A DNA stretch of 64,000 bases. It comes from Steinernema hermaphroditum (lineage: Eukaryota > Nematoda > Chromadorea > Rhabditida > Steinernematidae). The stretch is taken from positions 13,230,769 through 13,294,768 of the forward strand of contig CM059624.1 in assembly GCA_030435675.1 (NCBI GenBank), in the 5' to 3' direction. The position numbers and the translations under genes were made by a program. Of the stretch, positions 1 to 11,320 are shown piece after piece (position 1 is the stretch's first letter; each line of letters starts with the position of its first letter). The notes below the pieces were generated by a model that saw only the letters and a program-made list of their open reading frames with translations, was not told the origin of the DNA and made no database searches.

Positions 1-296
1 AAAAAAGGCGTTTAGACAGTCTAGACGCCAACGTGTGACAACTGTCCTGGACTACCATCCTTCCAATTAGGCTTCCCCTACTTCGTTCCCGGGCTTTATT
101 CGGTTTACCAACTACAACTGTATTCCTGGCATCGTGACCGAGTGCAGTGCCCAAAAATGGCAGCAACATATTTTCGAATTTCTCCATCACGGCTGTCAAT
201 TTTTCACAAAAATGAACATAACCGAGGCATCTTCTGTTATTTTTAAACCGTTTTTCTACTTTGTCTGGTTAGGTACCCCACATCCTCAATCTCAAG

Positions 297-421
297 AGTG
301 ATGGGAATCGAGTCCCAAATCCAAACGAGTCCGAGTGCGAACTCGATGTCCAAAAATCCATCGAGTCCGAGTATCGAGACTCGGAGTACCGGACTCCTTT
401 TCGGACTCGTTCCCATCACTG
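297..421. mobile_element. Short hAT-like MITE
   Basis: The ends form an imperfect inverted repeat: the left end reads AGTGATGGGAATCGAGTCC and the complement of the right end reads AGTGATGGGAACGAGTCC. The interior is built from iterated GAGTCCGAG-type motifs. The flanks ATCTCAAG (289-296) and ATCCCAAG (422-429) match at seven of eight positions, as expected for an 8-bp hAT target duplication. It has no coding capacity, so it is a non-autonomous relic. Confidence 0.6.
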
Positions 422-429
422 ATCCCAAG

Positions 430-2115
430 AGTACAATTTCTGAGCTATAAACGCCCAGCGTAGTGTTTTCTTTACATCGAAAAAAACAGCGCTATAAGAC
501 ACGCATCAAGATATAGACCAAAAATGAAACTGATCTCTGTTTTCGCATGTCGGTTCCTCTGCTTGAAAATATCATATTCTCGGAAAGGGAAGAGCAAAAC
601 ACATGTCTACTCGTCGTGAAATAAGGAAACGTTCACTTCAAACGAGCTCATTATGTTTCTGAACAGACAAAGACGTCCCAGAGGGAGCACTTCAAAACAC
701 CAGACAACACTCCACATGATGTGTAGGTGTAGGTCGTTGCTTGATGTGTAGGTCGTTGGTGACGGCCGTAAACGTAAAAAACGTAAAAAAGTAAACACCG
801 TGAAGCACTTACACAACACAATGGGCGCAGTAGACCAACCACAATATTTGGAAACAAAGATCAAGAGAGATCAAAACAAAGAACGAGTTCCTCAATTTAC
901 TCCATTAACTCCTCCGAGCGAACGAGATTCGACGACCCGACCACCACAAATGAGGAGTTCATCAAGGCGCAAAATTTAGCCCGAGCTACATTTGTAGATT
1001 TAAAAAAGAAGAGAAACTAAAAGCTTTCCGTTCGACGCTTAAATGAAACCCACCTGAGTTTACGACTTTTCGTCGTTGGCAAGTAAAAGTAGTAGACTGC
1101 ACTGGGTTTCAATCTAAAAGGTTCTAAAGATTTCAACCACTACCGACCAAAAATTTTGGAGTGGTAAAGCGTGGGCCGTTCTGAAAACAGATTTTCGGAT
1201 TCAGCCCAAGAGGAAGTCCACTAAACATTGAGAGTATCAAACGTTCCGCAAATCTCATGCGAATGTATCAGTCAAAAATGTAAAAGTGAATATGGATGTC
1301 GTCTTAATCATAGAAATGCTACAGATGTTTCTCATATAAGTGAACTTGAAAATATTAGTATTGTACTGTAACACGAATGGCGCATGATTTCACTGAATCC
1401 TTAGTGAAACTAAACGCACATTCTTGAGTCACCGTTTACAGCTTTGGAATGTCTAGTCCTGAATATTATGGAAGGTCTAGAGTCAACCAATATGTCCTGC
1501 GAAGAAGAACGTCTGGGCATCAAATAGGGGGCTATAGCAGGGATGAACTCAGAAAGATACGGCTTTGGTAAATCAGCGATTGGAACTTTACATAAGTGAT
1601 GCCTGTTTCGCCTATTTCTGTGGCAACCATTGTACATTCGTCCAAGGATGGCACAAAACAGTGAAAACGACAGGAAATAAGCCAGAATTGAACTGTTCTT
1701 TGAATGCAAAAATATGCGATATTCTTAAGTAAACTTAACTTAACTTCTTAGCTAATAGACCACAGGTTCAGATACTAAAAACAGAGTGACTTATATCACA
1801 GCGTCGCTCACCACGTGACTCGTCGAGACACTCCTTGACACATTTTAAGTGTCTTCTGAGTACCTCGTCGAGATAGTACGATGTGAGTGCAGCCCGAAAA
1901 CCTGTTACTACGATCACAATGAGCCAATTATATTCCACTTTTAAGTGTTTAAAATAGCCTAATTTCTCGGCGGAAACGATCGGATGTGCACGGTTCTGTG
2001 GTCTCTTCGGCTACTGCACAAACAAATAGAAGACAACTAAAGTAAAGAGACTGTTTACGCGCAGGCCGCTTTGAGATGCGCATTAGCCAGCACACAATGA
2101 ACGACTTCACGCACT
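430..2115. other. Intergenic, no gene seen
   Basis: Only short frames without coding character are present and no splice-joined exon series could be built. Several CAAAAAT heptamers occur on the + strand. I see no RNA gene or transposon here. Confidence 0.5.
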
Positions 2116-2462
2116 TTGATCGTCGACTTCCCGACGCGATTAAACAAACACGAAGATGATAACCGTTTGTTTAGGCACATTCGACGCATTCGTTTTCGAA
2201 GGATCTTCTCTGGACGGTTGAGGGACAACTTCAATTCAGGCTGGGCAATAATGTGTCTCAGACGACGGCAATTGATGGACTTGAGTACCACTGGCCCACG
2301 TTGCTCAATGTCGTGGACATCGGGAAGGGGTACAAGCCTAATGCTACTTATGGAACGGTGAACGCCAATATTAGACAACCGGTATTAATGCGGTTCAAGC
2401 ACGAAATGCGCAAAAATAACGTTTTAGTACATGGATCAGATCTGTCAATTCGTAAAGTGTGA
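2116..2462 (+). pseudogene. Exon-like relic of an unrecognised protein
   Basis: Two overlapping + frames look partly coding. The second contains DGLEYHWPTLLNVVDIGKG and then KPNATYGTVNANIRQPVLM, a natural-looking composition ending at a stop at 2460-2462. The upstream frame (2116-2250) would need a frame change to join it. No clear intron or start decides the model, and I do not recognise the family. It could be one exon of a gene, or a broken copy of a gene elsewhere. Confidence 0.3.
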
Positions 2463-2676
2463 ATCGACCGAAGCCTATTGTTCGTACCCCATCCAACCGA
2501 AAGGACATTGCTGTCACGTCTGTGGTAAGATCAGTTTACGAAAATTTCAAAAATTGAAACAACTCTGAATGGAATGATGAGGAGTGGACTCTCATCTCCT
2601 ATTCAGCAAGATAAACAATGAGCGAAGAATCATGCAATGGAAGCTGGAGCGGCGATGGCAAACTCAAAAATAAATC

Positions 2677-2880
2677 CGTTCATCCTTGACGTGGCGTTGA
2701 CGGCCAACCGGTCGGTAGTGGCGCTTCGCGGGACATATGGGAATCGTAAAACTTCCAGAAACGGCGGCGGAATTTCGTTTGGGGCACAAGGGTGGCTTCG
2801 GGGAACCTACCGCTCACCACTGCGAGTGAAAGTGCGGTGCTGTTTTTTTGCAAAAATGATACAGAACTGGGTCAGAGGTC
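2677..2880. repeat. Direct repeat, copy 1
   Basis: This block recurs at 3483-3662 in the same orientation. Both copies carry a CCTTGACGTGGCGTTGA-like start, CCAGAAACGGCG, AAATTTCGTTTGG, CACTGCGAGTGAA and a GCAAAAATGAT end. The shared blocks are diverged by substitutions and small indels. A third partial copy of the end lies near 3390-3425. Neither strand gives a conserved reading frame in both copies, so I treat it as a non-coding duplication. Confidence 0.6.
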
Positions 2881-3220
2881 GCAAAGAATAGGTCGCAGTT
2901 TTATGGTGAAAATGCTTTATTCCTGTTAGGTTAGGTTTTGCATCGATTCCAACGGCTCTCGCATGGAACCGTCGGTTCTCCATCTATGTGTCGGGGATGG
3001 TAAAAGTGCGACGCATTACGGAAGGGTATTAACCGCGGTCTGGCGGAACCGACGTAAAATTACAATGTCCAAAAATTACAATAAACTATTGCTTTAACAT
3101 TGAAACATCGCTGGTAATTAACGCAAACATAAATCCCATTTGCGTTAACGAAATCCCATCTTTCCTCCAACAATAGCTACAATAATAGCCACTACATTTA
3201 ATAATAGTGATGAGTAGTAT

Positions 3221-3292
3221 GACGTCTCGCAAGGCGTAAGCCTTAGATACGAGAAATAAACTCGTAAACTCGATGAGTAGTAATACAATATT
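3221..3292 (+). repeat. 3' tail of hairpin retroposon family
   Basis: This stretch holds GCAAGGCGTAAGCCTTAGAT followed by GAGAAATAAA and tandem ACTCGTAA-like units. The 5-bp stem AAGGC/GCCTT (3231-3235 with 3240-3244) precedes AATAAA and the tandem tail. The copy near 22,080-22,120 on the opposite strand is nearly identical. Only the 3' end is recognisable here, as expected of a 5'-truncated retroposon. Confidence 0.55.
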
Positions 3293-3482
3293 GCGTCTAG
3301 ACAGATAGATAAACAAACAATAGAGAAAAGTCGGAATACGGACCCATCCAAGCTCGCTACTCGCTACAGGCCTGCAAGTCTGGAAAACCTCATGCAAAAA
3401 TGATAAAGAACTGGAAGGAATCGTAACTTGTGTACAACATTTTATGACGCCGAAAATGGACAAAGGATATCTCTTGTAGCCG

Positions 3483-3662
3483 GCTCATCCCTGACGTGGC
3501 GTTGATGTCGAATCGGTCGCTTCACAGGACGTATGGGAACCTCCAGAAACGGCGACTAAATTTCGTTTGGCGTACAAGGGCAGCTTCGAGGGACCTACCA
3601 CTCATCACTGCGAGTGAAGGTGTGAAAAAACATCGTGCAAAAATGATAAAGAACGGGAAGGA
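3483..3662. repeat. Direct repeat, copy 2
   Basis: This is the second copy of the block at 2677-2880, in the same orientation and with small deletions. The interval between the copies (2890-3480) contains the retroposon tail at 3221-3292 and no gene that I can support. Confidence 0.6.
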
Positions 3663-4106
3663 ATTGTTATGTGTTCAGCATTCAATAAAGTTAAGATAAC
3701 GACACGCAATTTTAAATCAAAACGCGTCGTTGCGGGTTCCTGTACAGCACAGTAGTGGCCAAGTAGATCAGCGAGCGGCCAGATTGGTACTCATGCAAAT
3801 CGCCAATGGATTAAAAGTTGTTGGTTAAATTTGACCAGAGCCTTGCAATCACATTGCAAGCCTTATAGTCGCAGTTACAAGTGAAACTATAATGCCAAAA
3901 ATTACCAGTTAGGTCGAGGCCTGTTCAACGGCACCAAGTATCCTACACCAAGTAAATCTTCAGCTGTGGCACCGGAATATCGTTTGCGGCACAGCGAACG
4001 CTTCTGTGCACTACATATTGCTTTACTTTCACAAATACCTTCGCATTAAGTTTCATACACATAGAGTGGCTAATGAAAAAACAAAAATGTACGCCTTCTT
4101 TTTCAG

Positions 4107-4945
4107 GAAGAAAAGTGGAATTTCAAATGACTGGCGTCCCTATAAAGAAAGTTGGTGAAATAGTCGAAAAGCTGTATGAAGACTCCGATTCCAAAGACAT
4201 TGGTGTCACCGTCATCAGGATTACCGAAGATTTGGTCCTGCCGTTCTATCAGGTACGCAGTCGTTTAGATGTTTTAGGCAAAAATTTGTGTTTTAAGCTA
4301 GCAATAATTTCTGACCATCCATCCACTTTCGACGACGACACCTTCGAGTACTTCGAACGGAAGTTCTTCCAGAAGATCCGCGACTATCAATGTGAGATCT
4401 GTGTCCCGGGACAAGTGTAAGAAGCCATTTTCAGATTACACAAATGGTGTTTCCCTCACTCACATGAAGTCGGAGTATTCAACCCAACACAACAAGCTGA
4501 CAGCAGGTGCCTTATATCTCTGAATACATACGTAACCCTTCTACAAAAATTTAGGAAACGTCTTCCTAGCGTTGTTCATCGTGGCCATTCTTGTTGGTTT
4601 GACCTTCCTTGGAACATATGGCGTTCGCGAATATGAAACGAATCCCAGGTGCAAAAGCTGCTATTGCCCACAAGCAACATTTACTTTAGTTTCCGTCTCT
4701 GGCTCAATAGCTATCGTGGCCGTACCTACGAATTCAGCACCGTTTTCATCAGAGGTCGCGGCGATGGTGAAGACAAAGTGGAACTCATCCACTCAAGCGA
4801 AAATCCAAACTTCGCCGAGTCGACGGAATTCGTAAACGAAGGATACGACCCTGTTCAGACGGAGCCTATTGGGGCAGGAGATGAGTCATCCAAAAATGAC
4901 GGAAAGGAAGAAGATGAGGGGAAACTGATCGAGATTGAGTTCTAA
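4107..4945 (+). CDS. Single-pass membrane protein, 5' end unresolved
   Basis: Three coding blocks lie in order. Block 1 (4107-4419) follows a TTTTTCAG acceptor and reads VEFQMTGVPIKKVGEIVEKL, later YFERKFFQKIRDYQCEICVP. A 45-bp segment from 4252 (GTACGCAG...TTTTAAG) is open in frame but may be an intron. Block 2 (4555-4648) encodes one strong transmembrane segment, FLALFIVAILVGLTFLG. Block 3 (4711-4945) follows ACTCAATAG-type acceptor sequence and gives an acidic tail ending GKLIEIEF, then TAA; it joins block 2 cleanly in phase. The junction of blocks 1 and 2 could not be made in frame with standard sites, so they may be separated by a missed exon. AATAAA lies at 4992-4997. I do not recognise the family. 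The layout suggests a lumenal or extracellular part, one helix and an acidic cytoplasmic tail. Confidence 0.5.
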
Positions 4946-5280
4946 CGCGGTTAAACGCAATTTCCCGTAATTATTCTGTGTGTAACGTTTCAATAAACTG
5001 TTTTAAACCCATAAAAGAAAATGCACACAGTTTCTGAATCGATTCGCAAGTTCTAGGCTGGTATGATAAGGAAGCGATTTCTGCGTTGTAGAGCACAAAA
5101 CAGTGGATTCAGATTGAGAACATGGATGTCGTGGCTTAACCAGCTTGCAGTACCGATCTCAATTGAATCGAAAACGCTTGGAGCATGCTTGCCTGTTCTT
5201 TGTTCACAGAATAAGGATAACCCAATTCAGTTCCTGCTCTGAAGAAGGCCACGGAAAGGAGTTTTGGAGTTTCGCCGGAG

Positions 5281-6080
5281 ATGGTTATGAATCTGCCCAG
5301 ATCGATGCCAAATCGGATTTCTAAGGTTCAAAATGAAAGTCAGATTCAGAAAATCAAAAGAAAACACAGAGAACGCATATATAAAATCGGAAAAAAGTGC
5401 GTCTATCTTTCTTCACCGCACTGTAGAATCTTCAAGAGATCAAATGTTGACAACCCCAATATTGTGACAAAAATTTTGTTCAGCTACAAGTTCAGGACCG
5501 GTCCTACACACCTCCAACCATTCTAATCAGACATCGATGCAACGATGAAGAGAAGTTCAGGTTCATTTATTTATGTGATAATTCAAGTGTCGCCGACGGA
5601 ATCAAGACCAAAAATGAATCCATAAATGTCCTAAAATTAACATGCATCTACAAATCGGAAAAAAGTGCTCCTTGCAAAAGTGCTTCTGCACTGCGCTGTA
5701 GAATCTTCAAGAGATCAACTCATCTTGTTGATGCAAAAATTGTTTTCCTACAAGCACAGATGCCAAATGAGCCGGAGCCGATCCCCGCGAACGGTCGAAG
5801 TTTTCCCGCTGAGCCCCGAAGTATATATCGCTGAGCCCCGAGCCGAAGCCGGCTCCGATTGCATCATCCCGAGCCGAACCGGCTCGGACCACCCGCCCAA
5901 CTGAGCCGGAGCCACAACCAGGAGCCGGCTCCGGTTCCGATTGAGAAATCGAGTCGACATCTCTGCCTACAAGTTCTGGACCGCTCCTACACATATGCCA
6001 CCGTTACGTCGACGCGACAGTGAAAATGTGGTCGAGATCATTCATTATATGATAATTCGAGCTTCGCCGACGGGGTGCGA
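5281..6080. repeat. Tandem duplication with GAGCCG insert
   Basis: Two diverged copies lie head to tail. Copy 1 spans about 5385-5605 and copy 2 about 5655-6085. Both contain GGAAAAAAGTGC, CTGTAGAATCTTCAAGAGAT, TACAAGTTC.GGACCG, CCTACACA and TTCGCCGACGG-like blocks. Copy 2 is interrupted at about 5766-5955 by GC-rich sequence made of GAGCCG/CGGCTC units. No convincing gene lies here. Confidence 0.6.
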
Positions 6081-6599
6081 TAAGGCCCTACACCCAAAAA
6101 TGACAGAGTTGTAGAATAACTTCTTAAGCCGATAGGTCTTGTGCGATACCGGGTGCTTTTAGGCTAATGCGAGCCGGTTTTACAATGTCATGTAATCGGT
6201 TGCAGTGACCTTGCATCTCATATTATAGCTAAAAGAGTCATATTATGCTACAAAGAAATTTTGGATTAAGGTTGTCAGCTTCCACTGATGCATAGCTAAA
6301 CCTTAAATCCTTCTGCTCTTTGAACCAATAGCAAATGTTCACAGATCAGCTCAAAGGAAAGAAAGCGATATGCAGGTTGAATCAGCTACAGCCCAGGATT
6401 TCCTCCCATCTGGGTCACTCCCGTCTCAACCCGCAGACAGTACTTGTCTTCTTTCATTAATTCTAACCGCACCCTTTTTCTCCACTTGACATATCTGTCA
6501 CACCAAAGAACAGCGCTCGGCCTACTTTCGCTGTTTCAATAGAACAGCCCACGGCGACCTTGTAGTTACATTTTCTTTACTGGTTTCTATGGAAAGGCG

Positions 6600-6607
6600 T
6601 TTATAAA
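6600..6607 (+). promoter_or_regulatory. TATA box of the astacin gene
   Basis: TTTATAAA lies 38 bp before the astacin start codon at 6645, in the usual place for a core promoter of a gene with a short leader. A TGATAA core on the reverse strand (about 6627-6632) lies between them and could bind a GATA factor, but it lacks the full extended consensus. Confidence 0.5.
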
Positions 6608-6644
6608 GGTTGCGCTCGTGACAAGATTATCACCATCAGTGACG

Positions 6645-9600
6645 ATGCGACCCGTTGTGTTGTTCAGTCTATTTGCCGTTGGTCTTGCCATCCACTCACA
6701 AGACAAGACCGAACTCCAAAAGGTGACTTTCTGCTTTAAGGTTCATTTCTAGCGATCAGCCATCTAGATCGCCCTGAACTTTCCTGATCAAGACCCTGAT
6801 GATGTGATCCAAGTCAAAGAGGGTCTTAAGGCTCTGCAGGCTGAAGCTCAAGCCGAGTTCTGGAGTGCCAGGCCAGCGGTATGGTCAACAAGAATGCAAA
6901 AATTGAACAGTGATATTTCAAGGGTCTGTCAGCTTCCGATTTCCAGGCGCTTCCTCAGCCTCACTATGATGTGAAAGCGCCAAATTTGGATATATTCCAA
7001 GCCAACAAGGACTTGGTCGAATATCTATATCAGGCAAGAACTCATAGAAGAGAGTGGGTCAAGTGTAAACTTAGGGAGACATCATTCTTTCCCCTGAAGA
7101 AGTGAAACGGCTTGCTAGTCACCGAGGAAAGAGAAACACCCTCAACGGAGAGATCGACCCAAAGGTACGATGGGAAACCGATAGGCCGATTCCGTACACA
7201 ATTGGAAGTTATATCAGTAAGTACAGTCTTTATAATGACACAAAAAAGTAAGAACAGCGTTCCGTTGGCACAAATCTAAAAACATGGAATCCTACTTTCC
7301 CATAAGCAAGAACCGCATCTTTTTAATCGGACATAGAACGTGTCTGGGCAGCTAATTTTCTGCACGGTTCACCTACTCACCTAGGCCCATGTCCCACCTT
7401 ATGAAGATAAAGATCCATAAACTTACAAAAATTCTGTGCAGGCATGGTTCAAGCATCTCGTATTTTACCGAACAAAGCTGACCCGGAGGACATTTGAGCA
7501 CAATGAAGGGCGAAATCCTACAATTTTAATAAACTTTCCAAATCAGTGCAAAAATAGCATCTCTGTCTTCCATAATAGCATGCATATGACAGGCAGAATG
7601 CTTACTATACCTACAAGACACCATCCCGATCTGACTCAGACTTCGTACTTCGTGCACAATTGGAAGTTATATCAGCAAGTACAGTCTTCATAATGACACA
7701 AAAAAAGTAAGAACAGCGTTCCGTTGCCAAAAATCTAAAAATGTGGAATTCCACTTTCTCGCGACAGGGCACGCTAAAAGGCGACATTCCACAAATTTAA
7801 TAAATGCTCTAAATCAATGCGGCAAGCTCAATTGCACTCTTGCAAAAATAGCTTTCTCTGCCTGCCAATATGACAGCCAAAATGCTTACTATACCTACAA
7901 AGGACCAGTCCGATCGGACTCGGACTTCGAGAATGGATAAGCCTACATGCACATAGTAATTCCGATATATTTTTCCGATACAAAATAGCTGCCTGTACGA
8001 GATCATGTGCTGAAAATGCCTAAAATAATGAAGCATGCACCCTTGTTAGTAGTTTTTTCATCACTGCCACTACAAGCTTACTTAAAGATCGATAAAATCT
8101 GAAGAAACGTCTACATATGCGATCGTTTCAGATGAAAACAACGCAAATCTGATCAGGGAGGCGCTCGGCATTTGGTCGAACAACACGTGTCTCTCATTCG
8201 AGGAGAATGGCGACGCTACGGGAACAACGCTAATTAAATTCATTAGCGGCGGCGGATGTTCCAGTTCCGTTGGTAAACAGTACAAAAAGTCATCGCAAAC
8301 TGTATCCGTCGGAGCGTCCTGTGCATTTGTGAGTCACTTTAAGTTGAATTGGGCAAACTTGTCCATGCGTTAGCGACATAATGCTCTAACACTGTGCAAT
8401 GAATCCGACATAAAAACTTAATTTAGTGAGGTAATTTACCGTTCAAAAATTCAAATCATAACTTCGTTGTGAAACCAGTCTACCCTAATTCCAGTTCTTA
8501 TCAAGATTGGAATTCAACCCCTGCGCGACTCTGAATCGCTTTTTTCGATTTCGCCTTTTGGCTCGAATATTAAACCTATTCAAAACATGTAATTTAGACA
8601 AAAATTGGACATAAAAAGAGACAAAATAAGGGCGCCCTTTTAAGTAATTTGAAGCGTTATTAAACATTGCCTGTATCTGTCTTATGTGCACAAACAAAAG
8701 CTGATTTAGATAGCCACCATCCTGCACGAAATCGGGCATGCTCTCGGGATGCACCACACTCAGTCTCGATTCGATCGCGATGACTTCGTATATATCGACA
8801 GGGGCAACGTTTACCCAAATCTGTGGTTCAATTACAAGAAGGAACCAGAAGAGAACAATTACAACTATGGCGTTCGTTACGACTACGGTAGCATAATGCA
8901 CTATGGGCCAAGTAAGTGTGTGGTGAGTTGAGAGAAAGCCATGCGCAAAAATTCTTTAGCATCATTCGCCATGGACACGAACAGGCCCACACTGATCTCA
9001 AAGATGAACCCGAACTACCACAAAACCATGGGTCAACGTGTGTCCCTTGCATTCTCCGATATATGGCTGGTCAACCTTCACCACAAGTGCTTGGGTAAGC
9101 GAACTGTTTATTCTGAAGAAAACTACTTAAAAATGACAGGCATCTAAGTCAAACTACTACTAAACCTGCTTTGGTCACGAATCTCCTTTAATGAGCACGA
9201 AGAAGCTCCCAGAGGGTTCAACTTTTAGATTACGCACATCATTCAGACATTACTTGATCTATCAAAAGCGCAAAGGGATTATTTGAGCTACTGCTAAACT
9301 AACAAAAATATGTTGTAGAACAATTGCGTCGCATCTAGAGAGAAGTCTCGAATACCAATGCTGGCATCCTAATGTGAAGCCGGTCGAGGAGTAAGCGATA
9401 GAGGATTGACAAAAAAGTATTTTTCGAATAGTAACAAGAAAGACAAACAATCAAACACCATTAAAAACCTGTTGTATCTGAAGACCTCCATTAGCGACGA
9501 CATGACGAACCGTGGGATGAATTGGGCAACCCAGGCGGTGACGTCTTCGTACTGCAGCCCATCCCATACTTTTTGGATCCGGAGTTGTTCTTAATTGGTC

Positions 9601-10305
9601 GAAAAAAGGCGTGTACTCCAGTGCTACAACATAACACCCTGCTATTTTCAAAATAAAATAAAATTAAATTCATTAGCGGCGGAACCAGAACCCTGCTAGA
9701 ACGACATAAATCAGAAATGATCACATTGCAGATAGGTGCTCACGGTACAGCACTCCTTGTCAAAACGGAGGATACCCCAATCCACGAAATTGCAACTCGT
9801 GCAAGTGTCCTGATGGATTTTCCGGACGACTCTGCAGAGATCGCGATTCCGGCGACGATCCTGCGAGCTGTGGACAGACTGTAACCGCTGCGGAACATTG
9901 GAAGAACTTGAAGGGATCTGTTGGCAAAGACATATGGGATGAGATCCCCGAAATGAAATGCTACTTCCATATCAATGTGAGAGCAGCGATCGTGTCCTCA
10001 AAAATGTAAATTTAGGCTCCCGCCAATCGCCGAATCGAGGTCCGCCTCAACAGCATTCCCTCAAATGTATGCACGGTCAACTGCCAATGGGGACATACAG
10101 AGTTCAAAGTCGCCGATCCGCGATATTATGGCTACAGATTCTGTTGTGATGAAGACGCACGAGGAAAGACCTTCATAAGCGAGAAGAACCAAGTGGTTAT
10201 CGGCCTTCGCTCGGCTTTCCATTTCCAAAAGTTCGACATTGACTATCGTCTTGGTGAGCTCTTATCAAGTTGATTTCTAAAATACGTGAGTTTATTGCAG
10301 TTTGA
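6645..10305 (+). CDS. Secreted astacin metalloprotease (NAS type) with EGF and CUB modules
   Basis: A zinc endopeptidase of the astacin (M12A) family, secreted, probably digestive or cuticle/matrix acting. Exons: 6645-6722, 6768-6878, 6947-7033, 7075-7216, 8132-8328, 8710-8911, 8960-9094, 9732-9976, 10016-10253 and 10301-10305; phases agree and give about 479 residues. The protein starts with a signal peptide (MRPVVLFSLFAVGLAIHS) and a propeptide ending RGKR. The catalytic domain begins near RWETDRPIPYTI, with zinc motif HEIGHALGMHHTQSR and Met-turn GSIMHYGP. It is followed by an EGF-like module (CQNGGYPNPRNCNSCKCP, GFSGRLC) and a CUB-like C-terminus. The residue after the third zinc His is Thr where many astacins have Glu. 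Intron 3 uses a GC donor (CAG/GCAAGA). The last exon may instead run on to a stop at 10271-10273. Family identification is firm; the exact orthologue is not. Confidence 0.93.
7198..7940. repeat. Diverged tandem duplication in astacin intron 4
   Basis: CACAATTGGAAGTTATATCA with about 100 following bases occurs at 7198-7302 and again at 7658-7762. A second pair, ending ACTATACCTACAA..., occurs at about 7450-7650 and 7765-7935. The first copy of the former is the 3' end of astacin exon 4 with its donor, so the duplication carried a piece of exon into the intron. Confidence 0.65.
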
Positions 10306-11320
10306 CAGCACACTAGACGCAGCCACAAAAGTACCCTTTGTATGATTATTTATTTTCTCTTGTATATTTACATCCAGCACAATAATAAGAAAACTGAACC
10401 TTTGTTGGAATGAGATTGAGGGCGACACACTCGCGGACCTTAAGACCAAGACATCTTGAGAAGCTCGAATGGAAGTGGGTAATTCGGTTCACATAATCTA
10501 CTACTTCGATTCGTGCATTTCGCGAGGCGGGTTGTTGAATTCGTCGTCGTTCTCGTACAATTGAGCTCCTAGGAGAATCTGAACGAAAGTCCCTTGTAGG
10601 TGATCAAGTGGGTGAGATGTTTTACCATAAGGAAAACCCGAAAGAATCAGTTACTGCTGATCCGTTGTGCAAGCCGTTGATCAAATTACTGTATACAGTA
10701 TACCTGCAAACTTCCAGTACAGTGCGCCGCAACTGGACTTGCCACACGGGACAACCTAATGCGCAGCAGTACCGTTTAAAACGCGCCTCAGAACCGACGA
10801 AAATTATCATTGATCACTGCGTCAGATCCCAAATTGTCCGACCATTCCTAAACAGCTAGATTTTCCGAGCTCTTCCTATGATCTCTATGAGATGGAGGGG
10901 CCAAGCACAGAGGAGTAACCAGCGAGGGAGGCTTGTATCAATCAGGCATCATACACTGTTACCATGTACACGTAGGTAGGGGCTGTTTGAGTTGCCTTAA
11001 AGAATTTGGCAATGCGGATAGGAAAGAATTTCCCGTTCTACGATGGCGCCAAACCTCATCTTTTCAAGTCAAGACTTGGATACTGGCGCTGCTTCCTTAT
11101 CGACCACGAACACTTCAGTCATGACCGTGTTCTTCGTGAATACTCTGACTTTTTATTAGTCTTCATATGCATAATACTTACAAAATAGAAATGTTAATCA
11201 AAAAATTGACAATTTGCAGCAATGATATAAAGGATATTTTATAAATGCTTTGATCGATATGAGAAGAGGCGCGGGAGATCAGGAACAAAAAGGTCCAAGT
11301 GGAGCCCGTACACTGACGCT
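10306..11320. other. Intergenic, no gene seen
   Basis: This stretch lies between two convergent genes, the astacin gene on + and the synaptotagmin on -. Short frames only; no repeat family, RNA gene or transposon was recognised. Confidence 0.45.

Noticed and set aside
4252..4300. Definite intron in the membrane-protein gene
   Set aside because: The 45-bp segment has a GT start and AAG end but is open in frame and divisible by three, so splicing cannot be decided from sequence.
10271..10273. Stop at 10271-10273 as the only end of the astacin gene
   Set aside because: A GGTGAGC donor just before it and TTATTGCAG downstream give an equally good end at 10305; kept as an alternative only.
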